Assembly: GCF_900110375.1 (NCBI RefSeq)
Contig: NZ_FODN01000002.1
Span: 447,086 to 511,085 of the forward strand
Direction of reading: 5' to 3'
Length of the DNA: 64,000 nt
Source: Flavobacterium sinopsychrotolerans
GTDB lineage: Bacteria; Bacteroidota; Bacteroidia; Flavobacteriales; Flavobacteriaceae
Part shown: positions 1 to 9,052 of the stretch, piece by piece
How the letters are laid out: each line of letters starts with the position of its first letter
How positions within the stretch are numbered: the stretch's first letter is position 1
Translations under genes and position numbers: made by a program
The notes under the pieces: generated by a model
Told to the model about the DNA's origin: nothing
What the model saw: only the letters and a program-made list of their open reading frames with translations
The model's database searches: none

Positions 1-911
1 TAGGAACAATGTCTTCCATTTTTAAAGATTCGAATAAGGCGAATATTAATTTTAAGGATTTATTGTCTCATTACGCGGGACTTGCTGCTGGAATTCCATT
101 TTATAAAGCGACAATGGACAAATCTAAATTTCCTTCGGAAGTTTATTTTAGAAAAACATCAGAAGATCAGTTTTCTAAACGAATGACAGACAGTCTTTTT
201 ATAAGAAATGATTTTAGCGACACCATTATGAAAATGATTGTTAAGAGTAAGCTTTCATTGAAAAAAGAATACAAGTATAGCGATCTTACTTTTATGATTT
301 TGAAAGATTATTTAGAAAAAACAACGGGTCAAAAACTCGATGTTTTGATTCAAGAGAATTTCTACCGTTCATTAGGAATGAATAATTCAAGTTTCAATCC
401 ATTGTCTAAGTTTGATAAAAACAGAATTCCACCAACAGAAACTGATACGTATTTCCGTCATCAGCTTTTGCAAGGATATGTCAACGATTTATCAGCAGCT
501 TTAGAAGGCGGAGTTTCGGGTCACGCAGGTGTTTTTTCGAATGCAATGGATGTGGCTAAAATAATGCAGCTATACTTGCAAAAAGGGAAGTATGGCAATC
601 AGCAGTATTTTTCTGAAAAGACATTTGAAGATTTTAACACCTGTTATTTTTGTGCGGCAGGAAATAGGAGAGGTGTTGGCTTTGATAAACCACAATTGGG
701 TGCAGAAGGACCTACGTGCGGTTGTGCATCGATGACCAGTTTTGGTCATACCGGTTATACAGGAACGATGGCTTGGGCTGATCCCGAAACGCAAATTGTC
801 TATGTGTTTTTATCGAATAGAACTTTTCCAATTGCAGGCGAAAATAGATTATCGAAAGAAAATATTCGGGAAGATATCCAGAAAGTGATTTATGAAGCAA
901 TTACAGATTAA
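1..911 (+). CDS. Serine hydrolase (beta-lactamase-like) domain, 5'-truncated by window edge
   Basis: This is the C-terminal part of a penicillin-binding-protein/class C beta-lactamase-fold serine hydrolase. The frame is open to the first base, and the first Met (position 9) aligns with an internal Met of the 999-residue protein at 52363-55362, so the true start lies outside the window. About 300 residues are visible, clearly homologous over their whole length to the C-terminal domain of that protein. Shared landmarks are NKANINFKDLL, REYKYSD (the likely YxN/YSD catalytic motif) and SFGHTGYTG (the KTG-like HTG motif). The SxxK serine would lie just upstream and is not seen. Both proteins keep a TCxC pair just before the HTG motif. 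By homology it may have a GH3 domain upstream; that is inference. Confidence 0.82.
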   Translation, partial: GTMSSIFKDSNKANINFKDLLSHYAGLAAGIPFYKATMDKSKFPSEVYFRKTSEDQFSKRMTDSLFIRNDFSDTIMKMIVKSKLSLKKEYKYSDLTFMILKDYLEKTTGQKLDVLIQENFYRSLGMNNSSFNPLSKFDKNRIPPTETDTYFRHQLLQGYVNDLSAALEGGVSGHAGVFSNAMDVAKIMQLYLQKGKYGNQQYFSEKTFEDFNTCYFCAAGNRRGVGFDKPQLGAEGPTCGCASMTSFGHTGYTGTMAWADPETQIVYVFLSNRTFPIAGENRLSKENIREDIQKVIYEAITD

Positions 912-975
912 GATTAACTATTTCGAGATCAGTCTTGGTTTAGAAATAAATGAGAATGGATAACTTTTCAAAAGT

Positions 976-983
976 TAATTTTG
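976..983 (+). promoter_or_regulatory. Possible -7 box for the metal ATPase gene
   Basis: TAATTTTG matches the Bacteroidota -7 consensus TAnnTTTG and lies about 30 nt before the ATG at 1014. No well-spaced TTG -33 box was seen, so this is tentative. Confidence 0.35.
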
Positions 984-1013
984 TACTTTTAGAAGCTATA
1001 ACGTATTGTAATT

Positions 1014-3038
1014 ATGGAGCTCAAACATAAAAATAGCGCTAGTCATCAAATAGTTTGTTGCTCAGTGGAAGAAAATGCAAGTACACCAATTAGTAAAGAA
1101 ACGGGATGCTGTTCATTAGATAATGATCCTGAAAATCACGTTGTGCACGATCATGACCACAATCATTCAAATGGCAGTGAAGGAACCTTCAAAATGTTTT
1201 TACCTTCCATAATAAGTTCAATAATACTAGTAATTGCTTTATTGTTTGATAATTATTTTCCACAATCCTGGTTTAGTGGCTGGATTCGAATTGTATGGTA
1301 TGTCGTTGCCTATATTCCTGTAGGTTTCCCAGTATTGCAAGAAGCTTTTCAAAGCATATGCAAGGGCGATATTTTTTCTGAATTTTTTTTAATGGGTCTT
1401 GCTACAGTTGGTGCTTTTGGTATCGGACAGTATGCTGAAGGTGTTACCGTAATGTTATTTTATGCCATTGGGGAATTATTCCAAATGTTAGCCGTGAAAA
1501 GAGCCAAATCGAGTATCAAATCTTTATTAGACCAAAGACCAGATTCTGCAAATGTTATTAAAGGATATGAAACCATTTCAAAAAAAGCTTCGGATATTGT
1601 TATTGGAGAAATCATTCAGCTAAAACAAGGTGAAAAATTAGCTTTGGATGGAAAACTGCTGTCAGAACGTGCTACTTTTAATACGGCGGCTTTAACCGGA
1701 GAAAGCAAACCGGACACGAAGCAAGTGGGTGAAGCTGTTCTTGCTGGAATGATAAATCTTAATACTGTTGCCCAGGTTGAAGTCACAGCTGTTTTTAGTG
1801 ACAGTAAATTGTCCAGAATTCTTGAAATGGTTCAGGAAGCCACAGCTAAAAAAGCTACAACCGAATTGTTTATTAGGAAATTCGCCAAAATATATACTCC
1901 AATAGTTGTTTTTCTGGCTATCGGAATTTGTTTGATTCCATTGTTATTTGTCGCTGATTATGTTTTCAAAGAATGGCTGTACAGGGCCTTAATTTTCTTG
2001 GTGATTTCTTGTCCTTGTGCATTGGTCATTTCTATACCGTTAGGTTATTTTGGCGGAATTGGCGCAGCAAGTAAAAATGGGATTCTGATAAAAGGTTCTA
2101 CGTTTCTAGATGTTTTAGCAACTATTCAAGTTGTGATTATGGATAAAACAGGAACATTGACAAAGGGCGTTTTTAAAGTCCAAAAAGTGGTAGCTGTTGG
2201 GATTTCGGAAGCTGATTTAGTAAAATATACGGCAGCGATTGAAACAAAATCAACGCATCCAGTAGGTTCTGCAATAATTGAATATGCAAAAGATAGTATT
2301 AAAGACACTGCTATTACCGAGGTGAAAGAAATTGCGGGACATGGTATGAAAGGTCTGGTAGACGGGAAAGAAATTTTGGTTGGAAGTGCTAAATTAATGA
2401 AAAAATTTAATATTAGTTATGATTCTGAAATTGATACGATTCCATTTACAATTATTGTAGTGGCCATCAATCAAAAATATGCAGGTTATTTCCTTATTGC
2501 CGATGAGATTAAAGAGGATGCAAAAGAAGCAATCCAGAGTTTACATAAATTAAACATCAAAACGATAATGCTTTCTGGAGACAATCAGGCAATAGTTTCG
2601 CTTGTCGCCAAAGAGTTGAACATTGATCATGCATATGGTGATTTATTACCGGAAGGTAAAGTTCAAAAAGTTTCAGAACTCAAGCAACAGAATTTAAAGT
2701 TAATATTTGCAGGCGATGGTGTAAATGATGCTCCTGTAATTGCTTTGGCTGATGTAGGAATCGCGATGGGTGCTTTAGGAAGTGATGCAACTATTGAAAC
2801 TGCCGATGTAGTGATTCAAAACGATCAGCCTACTAAGATTTTCACAGCAATAAATATTGGTAAAAAGACAAAACAAATTGTTTGGCAAAATATTGGTTTA
2901 GCATTTTCGGTTAAAGCAATCGTTTTAGTAATGGGTGCAGGAGGATTGGCTACAATGTGGGAGGCTGTTTTTGCAGATGTTGGTGTAGCTTTATTAGCAA
3001 TTTTGAATGCTGTAAGAATTCAACGAATGAAATTTTAA
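1014..3038 (+). CDS. Heavy-metal P1B-type ATPase (Zn/Cd/Pb class)
   Basis: Inner-membrane ATP-driven metal exporter, 674 aa. The transmembrane metal site SCPCALVISIPLGYFGG has its CPC at about C333-C335. The phosphorylated aspartate is in DKTGTLTKG (about D377), followed by the HP locus (STHPVGSA) and GDGVNDAPV. The last membrane segment carries VFADVGVALL. CPC together with this D-x-G segment is typical of the ZntA/CadA (P1B-2) class, so Zn(II), Cd(II) or Pb(II) export is the likely role. The N-terminus has no CxxC HMA domain; it has two Cys-Cys pairs (about residues 15-16 and 32-33) and a His/Asp-rich run (about 43-52) that probably replaces it. It stands alone, with no regulator beside it. 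The exact metal is inferred. Confidence 0.93.
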   Translation: MELKHKNSASHQIVCCSVEENASTPISKETGCCSLDNDPENHVVHDHDHNHSNGSEGTFKMFLPSIISSIILVIALLFDNYFPQSWFSGWIRIVWYVVAYIPVGFPVLQEAFQSICKGDIFSEFFLMGLATVGAFGIGQYAEGVTVMLFYAIGELFQMLAVKRAKSSIKSLLDQRPDSANVIKGYETISKKASDIVIGEIIQLKQGEKLALDGKLLSERATFNTAALTGESKPDTKQVGEAVLAGMINLNTVAQVEVTAVFSDSKLSRILEMVQEATAKKATTELFIRKFAKIYTPIVVFLAIGICLIPLLFVADYVFKEWLYRALIFLVISCPCALVISIPLGYFGGIGAASKNGILIKGSTFLDVLATIQVVIMDKTGTLTKGVFKVQKVVAVGISEADLVKYTAAIETKSTHPVGSAIIEYAKDSIKDTAITEVKEIAGHGMKGLVDGKEILVGSAKLMKKFNISYDSEIDTIPFTIIVVAINQKYAGYFLIADEIKEDAKEAIQSLHKLNIKTIMLSGDNQAIVSLVAKELNIDHAYGDLLPEGKVQKVSELKQQNLKLIFAGDGVNDAPVIALADVGIAMGALGSDATIETADVVIQNDQPTKIFTAINIGKKTKQIVWQNIGLAFSVKAIVLVMGAGGLATMWEAVFADVGVALLAILNAVRIQRMKF

Positions 3039-3114
3039 TTTTGAAACTATTTAACTTAAATTTCCATAAAACCCATTCCTATTTTTATTAATTTCGTTTT
3101 ATTAAAATACATAC

Positions 3115-4248
3115 ATGAAAATTGCAATAGTTTGTTATCCTACCTTTGGAGGTAGTGGTGTTGTCGCTACAGAATTAGGTCTTGAATTAGCAAGGCGTGG
3201 TCACGAAATACATTTTATAACCTATAGTCAACCAGTGCGTTTGGCACTTTTAAATGCTAATGTGCATTATCACGAAGTAAATGTGCCTGAATATCCATTG
3301 TTCCATTATCAGCCTTATGAATTGGCTTTATCAAGCAAACTCGTGGATATGGTGAAACTATATAAAATTGAATTGCTGCATGTTCATTACGCCATCCCTC
3401 ATGCTTATGCAGGTTACATGGCCAAGCAAATGCTGAAAGATGAAGGGATTGATATCCCAATGATTACCACTTTGCACGGAACGGACATTACTTTAGTAGG
3501 AAATCATCCATTTTATAAACCTGCAGTAACTTTCAGTATAAATAAATCTGATTTTGTTACTTCAGTTTCCCAAAGTTTGAAAGATGATACGCTAAAATTA
3601 TTTAATATAAAAAAGGAGATTGAGGTTATCCCTAATTTTATAGAATTGGACAAAAACGTTAACGATCCTAGCATTGCTTGTCATCGTTCGGTTATGGCTA
3701 AGGGAAACGAAAGAATTATTACACATATTAGTAATTTTAGAAAAGTAAAACGAATTCCGGATGTGATTAAAATATTCTATAATATTCAAAAAGAGATTCC
3801 GGCTAAATTAATGATGGTTGGTGATGGACCAGAAAAAGAAAAAGCAGAATACTTGTGTCAGGAATTAGGTATTCTAGACAAAGTAATCTTTTTTGGGAAT
3901 AGCAATGAAATTGACAAAATATTGAGTTATACTGATTTATTCTTGTTGCCATCTGAAACCGAAAGTTTTGGGCTTGCCGCTTTAGAAGCCATGGCTTGGA
4001 AAGTACCCGTAATTTCAAGCAATTCAGGAGGACTTCCAGAAGTAAATTTTGATGGTTTTTCAGGTTATTTGAGTGATGTGGGTAATACGGATGAAATGGC
4101 TCAAAATGCACTTAAAATTCTAAAAGACGATGCAACTCTTTCTAAGTTCAAAGAAAATGCTTTGTCTGTTGCTGAAAAATTTGATATTAAAAAGATTTTA
4201 CCGCTCTATGAAGAATTGTACAAAAAAGCTATTAATAAATACCAATAG
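3115..4248 (+). CDS. bshA: N-acetyl-alpha-D-glucosaminyl L-malate synthase BshA
   Basis: Cytoplasmic GT4-family glycosyltransferase (377 aa) that joins UDP-GlcNAc to L-malate in the first step of bacillithiol synthesis. The N-terminus MKIAIVCYPTFGGSGVVATE, with its glycine-rich GGSG loop, is typical of BshA. The C-terminal Rossmann domain has the GT4 E-x7-E signature in SETESFGLAALEAMA, followed by PVISSNSGGLPEV. Length fits the family. The bshB and bshC partners are not in the window, so the gene is unlinked here. It is preceded by a 76-nt gap and followed by a lipoprotein gene on the same strand. Confidence 0.93.
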   Translation: MKIAIVCYPTFGGSGVVATELGLELARRGHEIHFITYSQPVRLALLNANVHYHEVNVPEYPLFHYQPYELALSSKLVDMVKLYKIELLHVHYAIPHAYAGYMAKQMLKDEGIDIPMITTLHGTDITLVGNHPFYKPAVTFSINKSDFVTSVSQSLKDDTLKLFNIKKEIEVIPNFIELDKNVNDPSIACHRSVMAKGNERIITHISNFRKVKRIPDVIKIFYNIQKEIPAKLMMVGDGPEKEKAEYLCQELGILDKVIFFGNSNEIDKILSYTDLFLLPSETESFGLAALEAMAWKVPVISSNSGGLPEVNFDGFSGYLSDVGNTDEMAQNALKILKDDATLSKFKENALSVAEKFDIKKILPLYEELYKKAINKYQ

Positions 4249-4321
4249 AATTATCAGTTTTATTAATATTAAAAAGCGAAATGAGCTTTTCAAGCTATCC
4301 AATTAATTTAAAAAAAGAACA

Positions 4322-4750
4322 ATGAAAAAAGTTATTCTGTCAGTATTAACGCTAGCTTTAGCTTCTTGTGGAGCTACATCATCGAAAAGTTCGGATGCAA
4401 ATAAATTGTACGAAGTGCTAACCCAACAAACGAATGGTGGCGCAAGTATTCGTTTTTTTGAGATTCTTTCTGAACCAAACGAAATTAAAATGCTGCAGAA
4501 TGATGAAAATTTGAAAAATAAGATTAGTTCTGATGATGTTAAGAATGCTAATTTTATTGTTTTGAATATGGGAGAGAAAACAACGGGAGGTTACGCTATT
4601 GGAATTCAGAATGTAGTTGAGACCGATAAAAATATAATAGTTACGGTTAAAGAAATTAATCCGGAACCCGGAAGTATGGTAACACAAGCTTTTACCGCTC
4701 CTTTTTGTGTAGTCAAAATTAATTCTAAAAAAGAGATTATTATTAAATAA
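4322..4750 (+). CDS. Small lipoprotein with PrcB-like C-terminal domain
   Basis: A 142-aa protein with a lipoprotein signal peptide (LALASCGA, lipid-modified Cys near residue 16). The remainder resembles the PrcB C-terminal domain: a NFIVLNMGEKTTGGYAI strand-turn segment and a closing PFCVVKI strand. In Treponema, PrcB is a lipoprotein subunit of the dentilisin protease complex. No PrcA or protease gene is nearby, so only the domain resemblance is claimed. It lies 73 nt after bshA and ends at a strong bidirectional terminator. The function is unknown. Confidence 0.7.
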   Translation: MKKVILSVLTLALASCGATSSKSSDANKLYEVLTQQTNGGASIRFFEILSEPNEIKMLQNDENLKNKISSDDVKNANFIVLNMGEKTTGGYAIGIQNVVETDKNIIVTVKEINPEPGSMVTQAFTAPFCVVKINSKKEIIIK

Positions 4751-4753
4751 AAA

Positions 4754-4786
4754 AAAATAGGCTGTTCGTTATGAACAGCCTATTTT
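4754..4786. terminator. Bidirectional intrinsic terminator
   Basis: Perfect hairpin with stem AATAGGCTGTTC (4756-4767), loop GTTAT and arm 4773-4784. It is flanked by an A-run on the left and T-rich sequence on the right, and sits between two convergent genes. Confidence 0.9.
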
Positions 4787-4807
4787 ATGTAAATTTTCTA
4801 ATAAATA

Positions 4808-5311
4808 TTAGAATTGGTATCTAAGACCTAATGCGATATCAGAACCATAATTATTTTCGTAATATCCATTTCCTCCAAACTCAGGTCTGAAATCTAAAGA
4901 TATTAACAATGGAATGTCAAAATTATATTCAATACCGATATCTCCAGCAGCAAATACAAAAGTATCATTAAATGATTCGTTATTGTTGTCATAACTGTAG
5001 CTACCTACACCACCACCAACACCTGCATACCAGTTGAAACCACCATCGATGTTCCAAACCCATTGGTATAAAGCAGCTAGTTTGATAGCGTTGTCATCAT
5101 AACCATTATTGTTGTAATTACTTCTATTTCTCCAACCTAAATCAAGCTCAAGTCTATTGTTGCTTCCTAATGCTCTTTGGTAAGAAAGTTCTCCACCAAA
5201 ACCATTATTTCCACCTAGACGTAAACCTAATGCATTTTTTGAAATATCCTGTGCTTGTGCTGTAAATGCTAATCCAATTAGCATTATTGCTGATAAAATA
5301 ATTTTTTTCAT
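4808..5311 (-). CDS. Small outer-membrane beta-barrel protein
   Basis: A 167-aa protein with a Sec signal peptide (MKKIILSAIMLIGLAFTAQA, cleavage after AQA). The mature part is Gly/Asn/Tyr-rich with alternating hydrophobic strands and a C-terminal aromatic residue (GLRYQF), the usual outer-membrane barrel end. It resembles the small OmpA/OmpW-like porin-family proteins of Flavobacteria, probably eight strands. A CAAAGGTA box (minus-strand TAnnTTTG type) lies 20 nt before its start. Function beyond barrel structure cannot be read. Confidence 0.78.
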   Translation of the reverse strand: MKKIILSAIMLIGLAFTAQAQDISKNALGLRLGGNNGFGGELSYQRALGSNNRLELDLGWRNRSNYNNNGYDDNAIKLAALYQWVWNIDGGFNWYAGVGGGVGSYSYDNNNESFNDTFVFAAGDIGIEYNFDIPLLISLDFRPEFGGNGYYENNYGSDIALGLRYQF

Positions 5312-5330
5312 AAGTAAATTTTTATAGGAA

Positions 5331-5338
5331 CAAAGGTA
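5331..5338 (-). promoter_or_regulatory. -7 promoter box for the outer-membrane protein
   Basis: On the minus strand this reads TACCTTTG, an exact TAnnTTTG match, about 20 nt upstream of the ATG at 5311. No correctly spaced TTG box was seen. Confidence 0.45.
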
Positions 5339-5448
5339 TGGTTAAGTTCAACATGAAGCTTATAAAATTTTAATGAAAAGTTATATAATTTACACTTTTG
5401 TATAATCTTTAAGTTTTTAATAACTAAAATTAATATAAAGTATGCTAT

Positions 5449-6267
5449 TTAAAAAATTATTGACGCAATAAGCTGATTACTCAAAATATCTTCCATTTCA
5501 AAAAGATTTTCCTCTTCAGTATAATTGGATTCTGAGTAACGAAATAATTTCCATCGTTTTCTATTGTATTCTAATGCGGTCAAATTTTCAACCCAGTCTC
5601 CAGAATTCAAATACATAGTAGCACCATTTTTATTTTCTTTCCGAATCATTTTAGGTTCATGAATGTGGCCACAAATTACATAATCATATTTTTTTTCGAT
5701 AGCCAATTCAGTTGCCGTTTCTTCAAAATCAGAAATGTGTTTCACGGCCTTTTTTACACTTGCTTTTATTTTTTTAGAAAACGAGTAGGGTTCTTTTCCT
5801 ATTTTTAATAAACACCAGTTTACAAAACGATTTGAAAGTATCAGATAATCATATCCTAAACCGCCTAATTTTGCAATCCATTTTGAATGTTGTACGGATG
5901 CATCAAAAACATCACCATGAAATATCCATGCTTTTTGATCATCGAGATTCAATACTAATTTGTCAACCAGTGCAAAATTGCCCATGTTCATGTCGCTAAA
6001 CTTCCGGAGCATTTCATCATGATTACCTGTGATGTAGTACACCTTTGTTCCTTTGGATGCTAAACTTATAATTTTTTGTATAACTTTTAAATGTGCTTTT
6101 GGAAAATAGGATTTTCGGAACTGCCATACATCTATAATATCACCATTTAATACTAACGTTTTAGGTTTTATGGAAGATAAATAATTATAAAGTTCTTTAG
6201 CATGGCTTCCAAAAGTTCCCAGATGTACATCTGAAATCACCACTAACTCTACTTTTCGTTTTTTCAA
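5449..6267 (-). CDS. LpxH-like metallophosphoesterase (UDP-2,3-diacylglucosamine diphosphatase family)
   Basis: Calcineurin-like phosphoesterase, 272 aa. The dinuclear metal motifs appear in order: SDVHLG (D13, H15), LNGDIIDVW, TGNHDE, HGDVFD and CGHIHEP. This order and spacing match the LpxH/YbbF group that hydrolyses UDP-2,3-diacylglucosamine to lipid X in lipid A synthesis. It is about 30 residues longer than E. coli LpxH because of a C-terminal extension. Bacteroidota often carry several paralogues of this family, so assignment as the lipid A enzyme is probable rather than certain. It is a single-gene unit, divergent from aroC. Confidence 0.78.
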   Translation of the reverse strand: MKKRKVELVVISDVHLGTFGSHAKELYNYLSSIKPKTLVLNGDIIDVWQFRKSYFPKAHLKVIQKIISLASKGTKVYYITGNHDEMLRKFSDMNMGNFALVDKLVLNLDDQKAWIFHGDVFDASVQHSKWIAKLGGLGYDYLILSNRFVNWCLLKIGKEPYSFSKKIKASVKKAVKHISDFEETATELAIEKKYDYVICGHIHEPKMIRKENKNGATMYLNSGDWVENLTALEYNRKRWKLFRYSESNYTEEENLFEMEDILSNQLIASIIF

Positions 6268-6416
6268 GGTATTTAAATTTGAAGTTTACCAAATTAATAG
6301 AATTATTAGCAATAGAAATGGAATTAAAGGTTAAGAAATCTAATACAAGATTAATTTAATAACAATAAATGTGAAATGTTTCTTAAAACTTTACCTTGAA
6401 ATGTCGGGATAAACTT

Positions 6417-6445
6417 TTGAACTTTAAACTAAAATGGTACTTTTG
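6417..6445 (+). promoter_or_regulatory. Promoter of aroC
   Basis: TTG (6417-6419), an 18-nt spacer and TACTTTTG (6438-6445) form a full Flavobacterium-type promoter. Transcription would begin near 6450, about a dozen bases before the ATG at 6462, which rules out the upstream in-frame ATG at 6396 as the start. Confidence 0.72.
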
Positions 6446-6461
6446 TTCAAAACGAATTATA

Positions 6462-7520
6462 ATGGCAGGAAATAGCTACGGAACATTATTTAGGATAACA
6501 ACTTTTGGAGAATCTCATGGGGACGCTTTAGGCGGAATAATAGACGGTTGTCCTCCTGGAATCACAATAGATTTAGAAGCGATTCAATTCGAAATGTCAC
6601 GAAGAAAGCCGGGTCAATCTGCTATAGTTACCCAACGCAAAGAACCGGATGATGTACAATTTCTCTCTGGAATTTTTGAAGGAAAAACTACAGGAACTCC
6701 AATTGGTTTTATTATTCCTAACACCAATCAAAAATCAGACGATTACTCCCATATAAAAGATAATTACAGACCCAGTCATGCCGATTACGTATATGAAAAA
6801 AAATACGGAGTTCGTGATTATCGTGGCGGAGGTCGCAGCTCTGCCCGTGAAACGGCAAGTAGAGTAGTTGCAGGAGCCGTTGCTAAACAAATGTTGCCAG
6901 AAATCAAAATCAATGCTTACGTATCATCTGTAGGACCAATTTATTTAAATAAATCGTATCAGGAATTGGATTTTTCTAAAACTGAAAATAATCCGGTTCG
7001 CTGTCCTGATGAAGAATCAGCAGTAATCATGGAGGAATACATACGTGATATTCGCAAACAAGGTGATACAGTAGGAGGAACCGTAACATGTGTGATTCAA
7101 AATGTACCTATTGGTCTGGGAGAACCAGTTTTTGACAAACTTCATGCGGAACTTGGCAAAGCAATGCTCTCCATAAACGCCGTAAAAGGATTTGAATTTG
7201 GAAGTGGTTTTGATGGAGCTAAGATGAAAGGTAGTGAGCATAATGATTTATACAACACTGATGGAACTACTAAAACTAATCTTTCAGGCGGAATTCAAGG
7301 TGGTATCAGCAACGGAATGGATATTTATTTCCGTGTTGCTTTCAAACCTGTGGCAACAATCATGCAAAAACAAGAGTCGTTAGACAATAAAGGCAATATT
7401 ACTGAAATGACTGGAAAAGGACGTCATGACCCTTGTGTTGTTCCACGTGCTGTACCTATTGTTGAAGCAATGGCAGCCATTGTATTAGCTGATTTTTATT
7501 TGATAAACAAAACATATTAA
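6462..7520 (+). CDS. aroC: Chorismate synthase
   Basis: Last enzyme of the shikimate pathway. It converts 5-enolpyruvylshikimate-3-phosphate to chorismate using reduced FMN. Family signatures are [18 protein letters not shown] near the N-terminus, [12 protein letters not shown] in the centre and [18 protein letters not shown] near the end. The ATG at 6462 gives MAGNSYG and 352 aa, the usual length. The longer reading from 6396 would place 22 extra, non-conserved residues inside the promoter. The gene is monocistronic, divergent from the LpxH-like gene. Confidence 0.96.
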   Translation: MAGNSYGTLFRITTFGESHGDALGGIIDGCPPGITIDLEAIQFEMSRRKPGQSAIVTQRKEPDDVQFLSGIFEGKTTGTPIGFIIPNTNQKSDDYSHIKDNYRPSHADYVYEKKYGVRDYRGGGRSSARETASRVVAGAVAKQMLPEIKINAYVSSVGPIYLNKSYQELDFSKTENNPVRCPDEESAVIMEEYIRDIRKQGDTVGGTVTCVIQNVPIGLGEPVFDKLHAELGKAMLSINAVKGFEFGSGFDGAKMKGSEHNDLYNTDGTTKTNLSGGIQGGISNGMDIYFRVAFKPVATIMQKQESLDNKGNITEMTGKGRHDPCVVPRAVPIVEAMAAIVLADFYLINKTY

Positions 7521-7617
7521 TACTAATTTTTGGTGCTTTTCGTGTTTTTACATTATCGTTTCGCAAAAAAAGATATAGTTCAATCAGGACCAGTCCGATA
7601 ACCTAATAACCAATTTA

Positions 7618-8898
7618 ATGAATACCAATACAACTAAAAAACCATCTTTTTTTTCAGGATTAACCGGTCAAATATTAATAGCTATGGTTTTAGGTGCCAT
7701 TTTAGGCATCATAATTCATAATTCAATTACTGTAGAAGCAGCACAATCATTTAGTGCCAAAATTAAAATACTCGCTACCGTATTTATTAGATTAGTTCAG
7801 ATGATTATTTCACCATTAGTTTTTACCACTCTTGTTGTGGGAATTGCTAAACTGGGTGACATCAAAGCAGTAGGAAGAATAGGGGGGAAAGCAATGGGCT
7901 GGTTCTTTACAGCTTCATTTATCTCTTTATTATTAGGGATGTTTTTTGTAAATGTATTAGAGCCTGGAGTTGGTCTTAATTTATCAAATGTTGATTTAGA
8001 ATCTGTTTCAGAGGTGACGGCAAAAACACAAAATATTTCATTTGAAAACTTTATTGAGCATATTGTCCCAAAAAGTATTTTTGAAGCAATGGCAACTAAT
8101 GAAATTTTACAAATTGTGATTTTCTCCATTTTCTTTGGTCTGGCGGCAGCATCTTTAGGAGATTATGTAAAACCAGTGATCAATGCATTGGATAAAACAT
8201 CGCATATTGTACTTAAAATGGTAAATTATGTAATGAAGTTTGCTCCAATAGGAGTTTTCGGAGCTATTGCAGGAGTTTTTGCAGTAAGAGATTTTCAGGA
8301 ATTAGCGATTACCTATTTTAAATTTTTTGGTTCTTTTTTAATTGGAATTTCGTCAATTTGGCTAGTATTGATATTGATAGGGTATATTTTTCTTAAAAGC
8401 AGAATGACTGTTCTTCTTAAAAGAATCGTAGGGCCAATAATTATTGCTTTTGGAACAACAAGTAGTGAAGCCGTTTTTCCAAAACTCACGGAAGAACTAG
8501 AGCGTTTTGGTGTAAAAGACAGAATTGTTTCTTTTATGTTGCCATTAGGATATTCTTTTAATTTGGATGGAAGCATGATGTATATGACTTTTGCAAGTAT
8601 TTTTATTGCACAAGCATACGGCATTGATTTAGATTTAGGTACACAAATGACAATGCTTTTAGTTCTGATGCTTACCAGCAAAGGAATTGCAGGTGTACCA
8701 AGAGCAAGTTTAGTAGTTGTTGCTGCAACCTGTGGCATGTTTGATATTCCAATTGAAGGAATCGCTTTAATTTTACCAATAGATCATTTTTGTGATATGT
8801 TTCGTAGCGCAACTAATGTTTTAGGAAATGCCTTAGCAACATCAGTAGTAGGACAATGGGAAGGTGATGATAAAAATGAAGATACAATTGCTGAATAG
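7618..8898 (+). CDS. Dicarboxylate/amino-acid:cation symporter (DAACS family)
   Basis: Inner-membrane symporter, 426 aa, of the GltP/GltT/DctA family, taking up glutamate, aspartate or C4-dicarboxylates with Na+ or H+. The re-entrant hairpin signature is TTSSEAVFP, followed by the NLDGSMMY motif (the NMDGT position) and GVPRASLVVVAATCGMF in the second hairpin and TM8 region. Serine-rich and NMDGT-like motifs are hallmarks of substrate and sodium binding in this family. The substrate cannot be fixed from sequence. It is followed by a strong terminator, so it is a single-gene unit. Confidence 0.9.
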   Translation: MNTNTTKKPSFFSGLTGQILIAMVLGAILGIIIHNSITVEAAQSFSAKIKILATVFIRLVQMIISPLVFTTLVVGIAKLGDIKAVGRIGGKAMGWFFTASFISLLLGMFFVNVLEPGVGLNLSNVDLESVSEVTAKTQNISFENFIEHIVPKSIFEAMATNEILQIVIFSIFFGLAAASLGDYVKPVINALDKTSHIVLKMVNYVMKFAPIGVFGAIAGVFAVRDFQELAITYFKFFGSFLIGISSIWLVLILIGYIFLKSRMTVLLKRIVGPIIIAFGTTSSEAVFPKLTEELERFGVKDRIVSFMLPLGYSFNLDGSMMYMTFASIFIAQAYGIDLDLGTQMTMLLVLMLTSKGIAGVPRASLVVVAATCGMFDIPIEGIALILPIDHFCDMFRSATNVLGNALATSVVGQWEGDDKNEDTIAE

Positions 8899-8927
8899 TT
8901 AAAGAAATCGGTAGTAAATAGTATAGT

Positions 8928-8957
8928 AAACCTGTTCAATTATTTGAACAGGTTTTT
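8928..8957 (+). terminator. Intrinsic terminator after the dicarboxylate symporter
   Basis: Perfect 12-bp stem AAACCTGTTCAA (8928-8939), loop TTAT, arm 8944-8955, then a T-run. Confidence 0.92.
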
Positions 8958-9027
8958 TTGTGTTTTAAATGGTTTCTGAATTCTATTTAATTTTAATATT
9001 TATCCTATTTTTTTTATTAATAAAATG

Positions 9028-9035
9028 TATATTTG
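9028..9035 (+). promoter_or_regulatory. -7 box for the hybrid histidine kinase
   Basis: TATATTTG, an exact TAnnTTTG match, 18 nt upstream of the ATG at 9053. It supports that start over the TTG at 9047. Confidence 0.5.
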
Positions 9036-9052
9036 ATAAACTTTAATTGGTT

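Noticed and set aside
1..911. Complete small serine hydrolase starting at the ATG at position 9
   Set aside because: That Met aligns to an internal residue of the paralogue and the SxxK motif would be missing; truncation by the window edge is the simpler reading.
6396..6461. Longer N-terminus for chorismate synthase (start at 6396)
   Set aside because: The extra residues are not conserved and the interval contains a full TTG-N18-TACTTTTG promoter; MAGNSYG at 6462 gives the family length.
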